The translations under genes were made by a program, and so were the position numbers. This document shows, one piece after another, positions 43,085-51,757 of a DNA stretch of 64,000 nucleotides (positions are counted from its first letter, which is position 1; each line of letters opens with the position of its first letter). Under the pieces are notes generated by a model, which had not been told where the DNA came from, did not search any database, and saw only the letters and a program-made list of their open reading frames with translations. The stretch is from Rhizobium sophoriradicis (lineage in GTDB: Bacteria; Pseudomonadota; Alphaproteobacteria; Rhizobiales; Rhizobiaceae). Location: positions 124,001 to 188,000 of the forward strand of contig NZ_RQIH01000004.1 of assembly GCF_003939025.1 (NCBI RefSeq), given 5' to 3'.

Positions 43085-43708
43085 ATGTCAAGGACTTCGT
43101 CCGCAAAAAAATCAGAAACTTCGAGTGAAATCTCCGCCGCCGTTCCAGAAGATCGCATCCCTCCGCGGGAGCGCATCGTCTCGACCGCCTCGGAGCTTTT
43201 CCGCGAACACGGCATTCGCGGCATCGGCGTCGATGCCATCGCCGATGCGGCATCGACCAACAAGATGACGCTTTACCGGCATTTTGGCTCGAAGGACGAG
43301 CTCGTCTGCGAGACGCTGCGCCGCGCGTCCGAAAAGGCGGATGCCATCTGGCGGGATCTGGAGGCGGCCCATCCCGGCGATCCCAGCGCCCAGCTGGACG
43401 TCTGGGTCGAGATGCGGGCGCAGTGTCTGAACGGCGAGCCCGCCGGCTGCGATCTCGCCAATGCCGCCATCGAACTCAAGGGCGAGGGCCATCCCGCCCA
43501 CGAGATGATCGAGCGGCACAAGGCTGAACAGCGCGATCGCCTGGCTGCGCTCTGTTCGGCAGCCGGTGCGCGCGAACCTCAACTTCTTGCCGATACGCTG
43601 ACGCTGCTGCTCGAAGGCGCGCGAGTCAGCCGCCAGGCGATGGGTGCCGCCAGCTGTTGCGGTCATTTCGCCAAGGCCTGCAGGGCGGCGATCGCCTCTT
43701 TCACCTGA
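43085..43708 (+). CDS. TetR/AcrR family transcriptional regulator
   Basis: A 207-residue TetR regulator with a 27-residue flexible N-terminus, the DNA-binding domain at about 28-75 (RERIVSTASELFREHGIRGIGVDAIADAA, TNKMTLYRHFGSKDELV) and an all-helical ligand domain containing CLNGEPAGCDLANAAIE and CCGHFAKAC. There are several Cys residues in the ligand domain, but I would not infer redox sensing from that alone. A TTG one codon upstream is also in frame. No ribosome site is visible, so the message may be leaderless. Confidence 0.85.
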   Translation: MSRTSSAKKSETSSEISAAVPEDRIPPRERIVSTASELFREHGIRGIGVDAIADAASTNKMTLYRHFGSKDELVCETLRRASEKADAIWRDLEAAHPGDPSAQLDVWVEMRAQCLNGEPAGCDLANAAIELKGEGHPAHEMIERHKAEQRDRLAALCSAAGAREPQLLADTLTLLLEGARVSRQAMGAASCCGHFAKACRAAIASFT

Positions 43709-43773
43709 CCTCCGGGGAACCTTACCGCCTCCATGCCGTTTTTCCATCACCGGAAGGCGATGTGGAGGCAGAG

Positions 43774-43971
43774 ATGAACTACGTCTATCTCAAGCGCCTA
43801 TATACCAGACGCGCCGAGCTCGAAGCCAAGCTGGAGCTTCACGATGCGCGCTATTGTTTCGGCGAGGAAGAGGTCGATGACGGCACTGACAGCGATCTGC
43901 GTCAGCGATTGAGCGAGGTCTCCGACGAGATCGCCGCCCTGGAGAACAGAGCGGCTACTCCCTGGCGCTGA
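43774..43971 (+). CDS. Small hypothetical protein with coiled-coil-like helix (65 residues)
   Basis: A short charged protein beginning MNYVYLKRLYTRRAELEAKL, followed by an acidic middle (FGEEEVDDGTD) and a second helix, DLRQRLSEVSDEIAALENR. It has good heptad character and no Cys or membrane segment. The start has GGAGG 6 bases upstream. It overlaps the 3' end of the convergent DUF1810 gene by 17 bases. I do not recognise the family. Confidence 0.6.
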   Translation: MNYVYLKRLYTRRAELEAKLELHDARYCFGEEEVDDGTDSDLRQRLSEVSDEIAALENRAATPWR

Positions 43972-44392
43972 GGATTTCTATCGTCCGCTCGTCGAATTGT
44001 CCCTGATAGAAACGCTCGATCGCCCGGTGGAAAGGCGAGCCGTGATCGCTGATCGCGGCAAACAGCGTCATCGATGAGCGCAGCTTGAAGTCATCGGGCG
44101 AGCCGAGGATGTCATGCGCCGATCGGCCGTCGACCGATAAAATCGCCTCGACGCAGCGCAGCAGCCGGCTTGAAAGAATGGGGTGGGCGAGATAGGCAGC
44201 GGCTTCCTCGGCCGAACGGATCGCATATTTCTCCGCCATCGCCGACGTGCCGAGACCTGATATCTGCGGGAAGATGAACCACATCCAGTGGGACGTCTTG
44301 CGCCCGGCTTTGAGCTCGGAGAGCGCCTGTTGGTAGATGCCGTTCTGGGCTTCGACGAAGCGGTCGAGGTTAAAGTCGATTTCACCGGCCAT
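43955..44392 (-). CDS. DUF1810 family protein
   Basis: A 145-residue protein with the DUF1810 pattern: FNLDRFVEAQNGIYQQALSELKAGRKTSHWMWFIFPQISGLG, then AHPILSSRLLRCVEAIL and SPDDFKLRSSMTLFAAI. This calpastatin-named family is widespread in bacteria. It has no experimentally firm function as far as I know. ATG 44392 is the natural start; the frame is open upstream to 44442. Confidence 0.85.
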   Translation of the reverse strand: MAGEIDFNLDRFVEAQNGIYQQALSELKAGRKTSHWMWFIFPQISGLGTSAMAEKYAIRSAEEAAAYLAHPILSSRLLRCVEAILSVDGRSAHDILGSPDDFKLRSSMTLFAAISDHGSPFHRAIERFYQGQFDERTIEILSARE

Positions 44393-44482
44393 GGTTCTTT
44401 TCCCTTTTCCTGCTGTCTTGCAGCCTGGGCCAAGGGGTTCCATGCCCGGCGAAGCTTTCAGCCCGGCGAAGTAGCTGGGCTG

Positions 44483-44797
44483 TCAGCAGACCCTTTCAGC
44501 GTAGGGGCTGCTGTCGCGGCAATGGCCGTAAGGCGGATGATGCGGCGTGTTATCGCCGGCTGGGGCGGCAATCGCCGATGTCGTCATCGGATCGGTATTG
44601 CCGGAAGAATATGCGGCAAAACCCGCAAAGCTCAAGACAAGCAATGCGCCGACAACGACAACGCGCTCAAAACCCGACAGTTTCTGGGCACTGACATGTT
44701 CCGCATAATCGCGCTCGCCGGCGCCGGCCGTTTCGTCCTCTTTCACGTGGACGGTCACCATATCTTGGTGACGGCTTAAAGTTTCACAATCTGTCAT
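44483..44797 (-). CDS. Putative single-pass membrane protein of unknown function (104 residues)
   Basis: The frame has a hydrophilic N-terminus (MTDCETLSRHQDMVTVHVKE), one membrane segment at about 46-63 (VVVVGALLVLSFAGFAAY) and a Pro/His-rich outside tail with two Cys. AGGAG lies 9 bases before the ATG. It has no family that I recognise. It could be a real small envelope protein; low-complexity tail composition leaves some doubt. Confidence 0.5.
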   Translation of the reverse strand: MTDCETLSRHQDMVTVHVKEDETAGAGERDYAEHVSAQKLSGFERVVVVGALLVLSFAGFAAYSSGNTDPMTTSAIAAPAGDNTPHHPPYGHCRDSSPYAERVC

Positions 44798-45031
44798 CTA
44801 ATTACTCCTGCAACACATGCAGAGTCGCGTCCCGAGAGTAAACTCACACCCCCGCGCCGCATCCTACTCCAAATGCGAGCATCATGTGTGTCTTCAATCG
44901 CGGCAATTGAAGGGGCGATCTGCAAACGCAGTGTTCAAAAAATCGAACTAATCGATGCAAAATATCGTGAAGCTCTGGCTCGTCGAAATGATCCGCGGTA
45001 ATCCGGAGGGATATTTCCTCTGGATGGTCCC

Positions 45032-46402
45032 ATGAGCAAATCCTTCGGCGCCATGACGGTCGCCCAGCTTTCCGTCCTCATTCAAGGCGGCGCAGCCGAT
45101 CCGGTCGATGTGGCAGAGGCCGTCTTCGAGGCCATCGCGAATTACGTCGACAAGGCCGTCTTCACCACGCTGTTCGAAGAGCGGGCGATGAAGGAAGCGC
45201 GCGCCGCTTCCTTGCGCTTGCGCGAAGGGCGCTCGCTCGGATTGCTGGACGGTATTCCCATCGCCTGGAAAGATCTTTTCGATATCGAAGGGGTGACGAC
45301 GACGGCAGGCTCTGTTGTCCTGGCAGGGGATGCGCCGGCCGTGCGGGATGCAGCCGTCGTCGATTTGCTGGGGAATGCCGGCATGATCGCCATCGGCCGC
45401 ACCAATATGAGCGAGTTCGCCTTCTCCGGCCTCGGCATCAATCCGCATTACGGCACGCCGGTCAATTCGCGCAGTTCCGACCGCCCGCGCATCCCCGGCG
45501 GCTCCTCCTCCGGCGCCGGTGTGGCCGTCGCCGCTGGATTGGTCCCGGTCGCGATGGGCACGGATACCGGTGGGTCGGTGCGCATTCCCGCCGCCCTCAA
45601 CGGCATCGTCGGCTACAAGGCGACACGCGGCCGCCATGCGATGGACGGTGTCTATCCGCTGGCGAAAAGCCTGGATTCGTTGGGGCCGCTCTGCCGCACC
45701 GTCAAGGATGCGGTCTGGATCGATGCGGCGATGCGCGGCCTGACGGCGCCCGCTGTCGCTGAGCGGCGCTTGCAGGGGCAGGAATTGCTCGTGCCTGAAA
45801 ACATCGTCTTCGATGGGGCCGAACCGGGTGTCGTCGTCGCCTTCGAAGCGGCCCTGGAGCGCCTTCAAAGGGCAGGTGTTCGGGTTTTGCGCATCACCAT
45901 CCCCGCTTTCGACGCAATCATCGATCTGCTGACGACGTACGGCCCGCTGGTGACTGCGGAAGCCTATGCCCTTCATCAGGAGCGGCTGTCAGGTCCGGAA
46001 GCGGACCGCATGGATCATCGCGTCGTCCTGCGCACCCGCTTGGGAGCGAGGACGACGGCGCCGCATTACATGTCGATTCTCGAGGCTCGTCGCCGGCTGA
46101 TCGCCGATGTCGACCGCCTGGTCGGCGACCGACTGATCGCCTTTCCGACCGTCGCCCATGTGGCGCCGCCGATCGCGCCGCTGGAACAGGATGACGAGCT
46201 CTTTTTTGCCACGAACAACAAGACGTTGCGCAATACGATGTTCGGCAATTTCCTCGACTGGTGCGGCGTCTCCGTCCCCTGCGGCACGGGCGAGGCCGGC
46301 ATGCCGGTCGGCCTGTTGTTGTCGGCAACAGCGCGCCGCGACGAGGCGCTGCTCGGGGCGGCTCTTGCCGCCGAGTCGATCATCCGCGGCGATTTCGCCT
46401 GA
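45032..46402 (+). CDS. Amidase (amidase-signature family, GatA-like)
   Basis: A 456-residue amidase with the Ser-cisSer-Lys triad: Lys80 in GIPIAWKDLFD, the Gly/Ser-rich PGGSSSGAG (155-163) containing the cis-Ser, and nucleophile Ser182 in TDTGGSVRIPA. Residue order and length match enantioselective or indole-acetamide-type amidases rather than a tRNA amidotransferase subunit, since no gatB/gatC is near. It hydrolyses an amide to acid plus ammonia in the cytoplasm; the substrate is unknown. The next gene (46469) follows in the same direction 66 bases on. Confidence 0.87.
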   Translation: MSKSFGAMTVAQLSVLIQGGAADPVDVAEAVFEAIANYVDKAVFTTLFEERAMKEARAASLRLREGRSLGLLDGIPIAWKDLFDIEGVTTTAGSVVLAGDAPAVRDAAVVDLLGNAGMIAIGRTNMSEFAFSGLGINPHYGTPVNSRSSDRPRIPGGSSSGAGVAVAAGLVPVAMGTDTGGSVRIPAALNGIVGYKATRGRHAMDGVYPLAKSLDSLGPLCRTVKDAVWIDAAMRGLTAPAVAERRLQGQELLVPENIVFDGAEPGVVVAFEAALERLQRAGVRVLRITIPAFDAIIDLLTTYGPLVTAEAYALHQERLSGPEADRMDHRVVLRTRLGARTTAPHYMSILEARRRLIADVDRLVGDRLIAFPTVAHVAPPIAPLEQDDELFFATNNKTLRNTMFGNFLDWCGVSVPCGTGEAGMPVGLLLSATARRDEALLGAALAAESIIRGDFA

Positions 46403-46468
46403 TCGACAATTGAACCGACAGGCGTTTATTGCCATTGATGGCAACAGGAGATCCTGGGAGGACGGCAG

Positions 46469-47329
46469 ATGCAGCTTTTGCAAAACGGACGCTTCGCGGT
46501 TTCGACATGGTCGCTGCATCGTTTGCTCGGTGCCGTCCATGCCTATAGCCCGGATCCCGACAAAAGCGCGGCGCCGAAGGAACCCTACGGTCCCGGCGGC
46601 GCGGCACTGATCGACGTGCCGGCGATGCTGGCGGCGCGCGACATCAACCGGCTGGAGATCTGCTCCTTCCATCTGCCGAGCCTCGATCCCGCCTATCTTA
46701 GCGAACTCAGCGACGCGATGACGGCGTCGAACGTGCTATTCCAGACACTGCTCGTCGAGGACGGCGATCCCAGCCATGCCGGGACGGCCGAGCGCGACAT
46801 CGGCTGGATCGCGGAGTGGATCGGCATCGCGGCGGCCCTTGGGGCGCAGAGAATGCGTGTCATCGCCGGCAAGCAGAAGCCGACTGAGGAAAACCTTGAC
46901 CGTGCGGCCCGCCAGCTCAACTGGCTGGCCGAGAAGGCGGAAGGCAGCGGCGTGCGTATCGTCGTCGAGAACTGGTTCGACCTCTTACCGTCGCCGGTCG
47001 AAATGAACTGGCTGCTCGACCGGCTGGATGGCAAGGTCGGGCTCAACGGCGACCTCGACAACTGGTCGGCACCTGCGAAATATGCCGGTCTGGCCGATAT
47101 CATGCGCCGGGCGGAAATCTGCCACGCCAAGGCCGATTACAATGCCGGCGGTCTCGATGCAGACGATTACCGCATGTGCCTGGAGATGTGCGAAAGGGCC
47201 GGTTATGCCGGCCCCTTCACGTTGATCTACGATTCGACCTTCTTCGCTGACGAATGGGACGGCATCCTGCTGCAAAAGACCTTCATCGAGGATTTTCTGC
47301 GCGACGCGCCGGCGCGCCGAACGGCTTGA
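46469..47329 (+). CDS. Sugar phosphate isomerase/epimerase-like TIM-barrel protein
   Basis: A 286-residue protein of the xylose-isomerase-like TIM-barrel family: RFAVSTWSLHRLLG at the start, DINRLEICSFHLPSLD, RIVVENWFDLLPS with the conserved metal-binding Glu, GLNGDLDNW and CHAKADYN. Such proteins isomerise or epimerise sugars or act as endonuclease-IV-fold enzymes. The ribosome site is GGGAGG. It is probably co-transcribed with the amidase. The substrate is unassigned. Confidence 0.78.
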   Translation: MQLLQNGRFAVSTWSLHRLLGAVHAYSPDPDKSAAPKEPYGPGGAALIDVPAMLAARDINRLEICSFHLPSLDPAYLSELSDAMTASNVLFQTLLVEDGDPSHAGTAERDIGWIAEWIGIAAALGAQRMRVIAGKQKPTEENLDRAARQLNWLAEKAEGSGVRIVVENWFDLLPSPVEMNWLLDRLDGKVGLNGDLDNWSAPAKYAGLADIMRRAEICHAKADYNAGGLDADDYRMCLEMCERAGYAGPFTLIYDSTFFADEWDGILLQKTFIEDFLRDAPARRTA

Positions 47330-47344
47330 ACCGGAGCGTTCCCG

Positions 47345-48859
47345 TTATTCCTGGCGCGGGAACCGCTGGCTTTCCTCCAGCACGTTCAGATCCATGTGGT
47401 TGCGCATATAGCGCTCCGATGCTTTCTGCAGCGGCTGATAATCCCATGGGTAATAGGCGCCGTTGCGCAGCGCCGCGTAGACCACCCAGCGGCGGGCCTG
47501 GCTTTCGCGCACGGCCGCGTCGAAAGCGGCAAGGTTCCAGCGCCGGCTCGCCTGCTCGACAAGCTCTGCCAGAATTTCGGCATGGGCCAGGTCGGCTGCC
47601 AGATTTTCGCGCTCTTGCGGATCTGCCTCGAGATCGAACAGCATCGGCGGGTCCTTTTCGCAGAGCGAGAGCTTGTATCGGCCGTCCCTGATGCAGACGA
47701 GCGGCGCCTCGGAGCCTTCGGCGGCATATTCCATCGGTACCGGGCCGCGGCTGCCGGTGCCCTTCGCAAGGCTTGCGAGATCCTGGCCTTCAGTCCACGG
47801 CTTCAGCGACGCGATATCGATGCCGGCCAGACCGGCAAGCGTCGGCGTCACATCGAGGGTAGAGACGGGCTGGTCGATGCGCTTCGGCGTCCAGCCGGGG
47901 GCTGCGATCATCAGCGGCACGCGGGACGATCCTTCGAAGAAGTTCATCTTGAACCAGAGGCCGCGATCGCCAAGCATGTCGCCATGGTCGGACACGAAAA
48001 GGATGATGGTGTTCTCGGCCATACGGCTGCGTTCCAGCACACCGAGAAGCTCGCCGATCTTGTCGTCGACATAGGAGATATTGGCGAAATAGCCGCGTCT
48101 TGCCCGCCTGATCTGCTCTTGGCTGATGTCGAACGCATCGTGGTCGCACGCTTTCATCAGGCGCTGAGAATGAGGATCCTGCCGCTCGAAGGGGATTGCC
48201 GCGACCGCCGGGTCGAGGGCCGGGCAGTCCTCATAGAGATCCCAGAATTTGCGGCGCGCGACATAAGGATCGTGCGGATGGGTGAAGCTGACGGTCAGGC
48301 ACCAGGGACGCTCGTCATGGCCGCGCGAGAGATCATAGAGCTTGCGCGTGGCGTGATATGCGACCTCGTCGTCATATTCCATCTGATTGGTGATTTCGGC
48401 CACACCGGCGCCGGTCACCGAACCGAGGTTGTGATACCACCAGTCGATGCGCTCGCCGGGCTTGTTGTAATCGGGCGTCCAGCCGAAATCGGCTGGATAG
48501 ATATCCGTCGTCAGGCGTTCTTCGAAACCGTGAAGCTGGTCGGGGCCGACGAAGTGCATCTTGCCCGAAAGCGCCGTCTGGTATCCGGCCGCGCGCAGAT
48601 GGTGGGCATAGGTCGGGATATCGGAGGCAAATTCCGCCGCATTGTCATAGACGCGCGTCCGGCTCGGCAATTGCCCGGACATGAAGGAGGCTCGCGCCGG
48701 CGCGCAGAGCGGGCTTGCCGTATAGGTGTTGGCGAAACGCACGGAGCGGCCGGCCAGTGATTTCAGGTGCGGCGCGTGAAGAAAATCGGCGGGACCATCG
48801 GGAAAGAAGGTTCCATTCAGCTGATCCACCATCAGGATGAGGATGTTCGGGCGCCCCAT
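47345..48859 (-). CDS. betC: Choline sulfatase BetC
   Basis: A 504-residue sulfatase. MVDQLNG (metal Asp) is followed by the sulfatase motif SPLCAPARASFMSGQLPSRT, with Cys52 expected to become formylglycine; CxPAR is the form seen in choline sulfatases. DHGDMLGDRGLW supplies the second metal ligands. FMSGQLPSRTRVYDNAAEF and the C-terminal segment YYPWDYQPLQKASERYMRNH closely fit BetC. It cleaves choline-O-sulfate to choline and sulfate, feeding glycine betaine synthesis. Unlike in Sinorhizobium, no betI/betB/betA genes adjoin it. It is divergent from a LysR regulator of the type found with choline sulfatases. Confidence 0.88.
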   Translation of the reverse strand: MGRPNILILMVDQLNGTFFPDGPADFLHAPHLKSLAGRSVRFANTYTASPLCAPARASFMSGQLPSRTRVYDNAAEFASDIPTYAHHLRAAGYQTALSGKMHFVGPDQLHGFEERLTTDIYPADFGWTPDYNKPGERIDWWYHNLGSVTGAGVAEITNQMEYDDEVAYHATRKLYDLSRGHDERPWCLTVSFTHPHDPYVARRKFWDLYEDCPALDPAVAAIPFERQDPHSQRLMKACDHDAFDISQEQIRRARRGYFANISYVDDKIGELLGVLERSRMAENTIILFVSDHGDMLGDRGLWFKMNFFEGSSRVPLMIAAPGWTPKRIDQPVSTLDVTPTLAGLAGIDIASLKPWTEGQDLASLAKGTGSRGPVPMEYAAEGSEAPLVCIRDGRYKLSLCEKDPPMLFDLEADPQERENLAADLAHAEILAELVEQASRRWNLAAFDAAVRESQARRWVVYAALRNGAYYPWDYQPLQKASERYMRNHMDLNVLEESQRFPRQE

Positions 48860-48908
48860 GTCATTTCCCTTTGCTATTTGAAGATTTTATTGAAGCGCCT
48901 ATTGTGAG

Positions 48909-48924
48909 AGCTGTAAAGACAGCT
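48909..48924. promoter_or_regulatory. Candidate operator AGCTGT-N4-ACAGCT between betC and its LysR gene
   Basis: A perfect 6-base inverted repeat with an AAAG spacer lies in the 94-base divergent gap, 30 bases from the LysR ATG and 50 from betC. It is followed by TTTTT on the plus strand but is too short and too far upstream for a terminator of any known gene. It fits a LysR site. Confidence 0.45.
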
Positions 48925-48953
48925 TTTTTCGATGGCCGCTCAAAGGTATTTCT

Positions 48954-49859
48954 ATGTCAGATCACCCACCTGAGCTCGGATGGATGCGCCTCTTCGTCGA
49001 AGTTGCACGGCTCGGGAGTTTTTCGGCGGCTGCAACGCTTCTCGGGCTGACCCAGCCTGCTGTGAGCTACCAGATCCGCCGGCTGGAGCAGCAGTTCGGC
49101 GTCAACCTGCTTCGCCGCCAGCATCGCGGCGTCGAACTGACCGCGGAAGGCGAGCGCCTTCTCGCGGTCGCTGCCAAGGCGGTCGGCGACATCGATGCGC
49201 TCGCCCGCAGTTTCCGTGTCGAAGCCGAGAGGCCGGTCGTCAGGCTCAGGACCGACTATGCTTTCTCGGCGCTTTGGCTGATTCCCCGCATGGATGGCTT
49301 TCGACGTCTGCATCCGGAAACGGACATACAGATCGTCGCGACGCAGAGGCTTGCGGCCGGATTTCGCGACGAAGCCGATGTCGCGGTCGTTTTCGGTACG
49401 CGGACGGAGTTCGAAGCCGTCGGCACCCTTCTGTTGCCGGAGAGGGTCGTGCCCGTCTGCACGCGGGGATTCCTCGATCGCAACGGACCCTTCGACGATC
49501 CAGGGCAATTGGCCGGGGCGAGGCTGATCCATCTCGACGCACCGCTGCCATCGCCCTGGTTCGACTGGCGCACGTATTTTGCCGAATTCTCCATCCTGCG
49601 CGGCGCCCATGCCGGCCGCGGTGATATCAGCTTCAATACTTATTCATTGGTCGTTCAGTCCGCGCTGAGCGAGCAGGGCGTGGCGCTCGGCTGGATGGGG
49701 CTCGTCGACACACTGCTTTCGGCAGGCATGCTGCTGGAAGCCGGCCCGTCGCTGGAGGCTCGAGACCGCGGTTACTGGCTGGTGCCTCCGCGATCTCCAA
49801 ACGTCCACAGCGAAAGGCTCAGCACATGGCTGTCGGATGAGGTGAAGAAGAATGATTAG
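48954..49859 (+). CDS. LysR family regulator of choline-sulfate use (putative)
   Basis: A 301-residue LysR regulator with the N-terminal helix-turn-helix at about 8-65 (GSFSAAATLLGLTQPAVSYQIRRLEQQFG) and an effector domain. It belongs by sequence style and position to the choline-sulfate-utilisation transcription factors found beside betC. It is divergent from betC, so choline-O-sulfate or choline is the likely inducer (inference). Confidence 0.85.
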   Translation: MSDHPPELGWMRLFVEVARLGSFSAAATLLGLTQPAVSYQIRRLEQQFGVNLLRRQHRGVELTAEGERLLAVAAKAVGDIDALARSFRVEAERPVVRLRTDYAFSALWLIPRMDGFRRLHPETDIQIVATQRLAAGFRDEADVAVVFGTRTEFEAVGTLLLPERVVPVCTRGFLDRNGPFDDPGQLAGARLIHLDAPLPSPWFDWRTYFAEFSILRGAHAGRGDISFNTYSLVVQSALSEQGVALGWMGLVDTLLSAGMLLEAGPSLEARDRGYWLVPPRSPNVHSERLSTWLSDEVKKND

Positions 49860-49949
49860 CGACGGTTGCATTTCTCCTCGGAAGAAGCCTTGTCATCGGC
49901 GATGGCGATCGACATTGTGGGCCGAATCCCTAGCGGAGGTGACTAAAGC

Positions 49950-50150
49950 ATGCGAACCATCGGATATGTCGTCGGCCTGCTTATGGTCGTATTCGGGCTG
50001 ATCTGGATCGGGCAGGGAAGCGGCTATTTTCCCTATCCGGCATCGAGTTTCATGATTGCCCAAAAGATCTGGATGCTCTGGGGCGCCATTCTGGCGGCGG
50101 CAGGCATCGTCGTGATGGTCAGCATCTCGCGGCTTCGCCGCAGAGGATGA
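49950..50150 (+). CDS. Small two-pass membrane protein of unknown function (66 residues)
   Basis: Two membrane segments, at about 5-23 (GYVVGLLMVVFGLIWIGQG) and 38-58 (QKIWMLWGAILAAAGIVVM), joined by the loop SGYFPYPASSFMIA, with a basic end SRLRRRG. GGAGG lies 10 bases before the ATG. Similar small proteins with a GxFPYPxSSFM loop occur in rhizobia; no function is known to me. It lies 55 bases upstream of the aldolase gene in the same direction. Confidence 0.7.
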   Translation: MRTIGYVVGLLMVVFGLIWIGQGSGYFPYPASSFMIAQKIWMLWGAILAAAGIVVMVSISRLRRRG

Positions 50151-50205
50151 ATTGGCCGCTTGGCGGCAACCGGCCGCTGACGGCCTGTCGAATGAGGAGA
50201 ATGGC

Positions 50206-51000
50206 ATGAGCGCAGCTGAAATCGACGGTTTTGCCGACCGCATCAGGAAGCACCAGGCCGGTATGATCTCGGCCTGGGTCGGTATCCCCGACGCCATGCT
50301 CGTCAACCATCTGGCGCAGGAAGCTTTCGACGCCGTCGTCTTGGATATGCAGCACGGCATGTGGGACATGCAGTCGGCGGCAAATGCCGTTGCTCAGGCG
50401 CGTCTTGCCGGCAAGCCGGCCATCGCGCGCATTCCGGTCGGCGATTTTGCCTCCGCATCGCGGCTGCTTGATGCCGGGGCCTCCGGTGTCATTGCGCCGA
50501 TGATCAATTCGGCCGAGGATGCACGAGCCCTGGTCAGGACGACGAAATATCCGCCGCTCGGCGAGCGCAGCTGGGGACCGTCCCTGGCGCTGAATCATAG
50601 CGGTCTGGCGGCGGACGCCTATCTGAAGACTGCCAACGAGCTCACCGTCGCTATCGCCATGATCGAGACCCGCGCGGCGCTCGACGCGATCGACGGCATT
50701 CTTGGTGTAACCGGCATCGACGGTATTTTTGTCGGCCCGGCCGACCTTTCGATCGCTCTGTCGAACGGCGATCAGGTGGCGCCGAATGCGGCCGAGATCG
50801 ACAGCGCCATGCAGCACGCGGTTGCGCGCTGCCGCGCCCATGGCAAATTCGCCTGCGCCTATGCCGGCGATGGCGAGCGGGCCGGCGAACTGCTGAAGTT
50901 CGGCTTTGATCTGGTCACCGCCGGCGCCGAGACCATACAGCTGCGCGCCGGTGCCCGCCGCGCCATCAATGCCGCCCGCAGGATCGCTTCGGGCAGCTGA
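50206..51000 (+). CDS. HpcH/HpaI family class II aldolase
   Basis: A 264-residue metal-dependent aldolase. The catalytic His50 (LDMQHG) and Arg75 (IARIPVG), and metal ligands Glu154 (MIETRAALD) and Asp180 (VGPADLS), are all offset by exactly five from E. coli HpaI (45, 70, 149, 175). It cleaves 4-hydroxy-2-oxo acids to pyruvate plus an aldehyde. The start ATG 50206 has GAGGAG 6 bases upstream. The substrate is unknown; it is not next to an obvious ring-cleavage operon. Confidence 0.87.
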   Translation: MSAAEIDGFADRIRKHQAGMISAWVGIPDAMLVNHLAQEAFDAVVLDMQHGMWDMQSAANAVAQARLAGKPAIARIPVGDFASASRLLDAGASGVIAPMINSAEDARALVRTTKYPPLGERSWGPSLALNHSGLAADAYLKTANELTVAIAMIETRAALDAIDGILGVTGIDGIFVGPADLSIALSNGDQVAPNAAEIDSAMQHAVARCRAHGKFACAYAGDGERAGELLKFGFDLVTAGAETIQLRAGARRAINAARRIASGS

Positions 51001-51006
51001 TCTTCG

Positions 51007-51687
51007 TCAGCGGGCCGGCTTGATCGCCAGCCAGATGACGTGGCGGGCGCCGCCGCGTTTGCCGTTGGCGCGGGTGTTGACCGCTTCGACGGAAAAGCCG
51101 CTGTCCTTGAGGCGGCGGGTGAAATCCGTATCGGGGCCGGACGACCAGACGGCGAGCACGCCGCCGGAGCGAAGCGCGTCGCGGGCGGCGCGCAGCCCGG
51201 CGAAATCGTAGAGCCGGTCGTTAAATTTGCGGGTCAACCCGTCCGGGCCGTTGTCGACATCGAGCAGGATCGCGTCATAAGCGTTCTTGCCGGCGCGGAT
51301 TGCCTCGCCGACATCCCCCTGATGGATGCCGACGCGGGGATCGTCGAGGCAGCCCTTGAACACCTCGGCCATCGGCCCGCGCGCCCAGGCGACGACGGCT
51401 GGCACCAGTTCGGCGACGGTGACACCGGCATCTTCGGGAAGGACGGCAAGAGCGGCGCGCAGGGTGAAACCCATGCCGAGCCCGCCGATCAGCACCTTCG
51501 GCTTCGGATGCGTCTTGATCCGCTCCCAGGAAAGCGTGGCAAGAGCTTCTTCCGAGCCGCTGAGACGGCTGTTCATCAGCTCGTTGGCGCCGAGCATGAT
51601 CGAGAACTCGCCGCCGCGCTGCTTCAGGCGCAACTCGCCGCCTTCGCCGGGAATGGTCGCGGAATCGAGTTGGATCCAGGGCAGCAT
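51007..51687 (-). CDS. Spermidine-synthase-like methyltransferase-fold protein
   Basis: This 226-residue protein has a Rossmann-type core: VLIGGLGMGFTLRAALAVL (nucleotide loop GGLGMG), VAELVPAVVAWARG, and YDAILLDVDNGPDGLTR. It resembles spermidine synthases but lacks the N-terminal beta-domain of full-length enzymes (usually about 290 residues). Small relatives of this kind are common in alphaproteobacteria with unknown substrate. It converges on the aldolase gene. Confidence 0.75.
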   Translation of the reverse strand: MLPWIQLDSATIPGEGGELRLKQRGGEFSIMLGANELMNSRLSGSEEALATLSWERIKTHPKPKVLIGGLGMGFTLRAALAVLPEDAGVTVAELVPAVVAWARGPMAEVFKGCLDDPRVGIHQGDVGEAIRAGKNAYDAILLDVDNGPDGLTRKFNDRLYDFAGLRAARDALRSGGVLAVWSSGPDTDFTRRLKDSGFSVEAVNTRANGKRGGARHVIWLAIKPAR

Positions 51688-51757
51688 GACAGTTTCGCCT
51701 TCAAATGAAGAAAGGCTCCCCTAGCACAGGCAGATGAGCGAAACCAGCAAACCGGCG

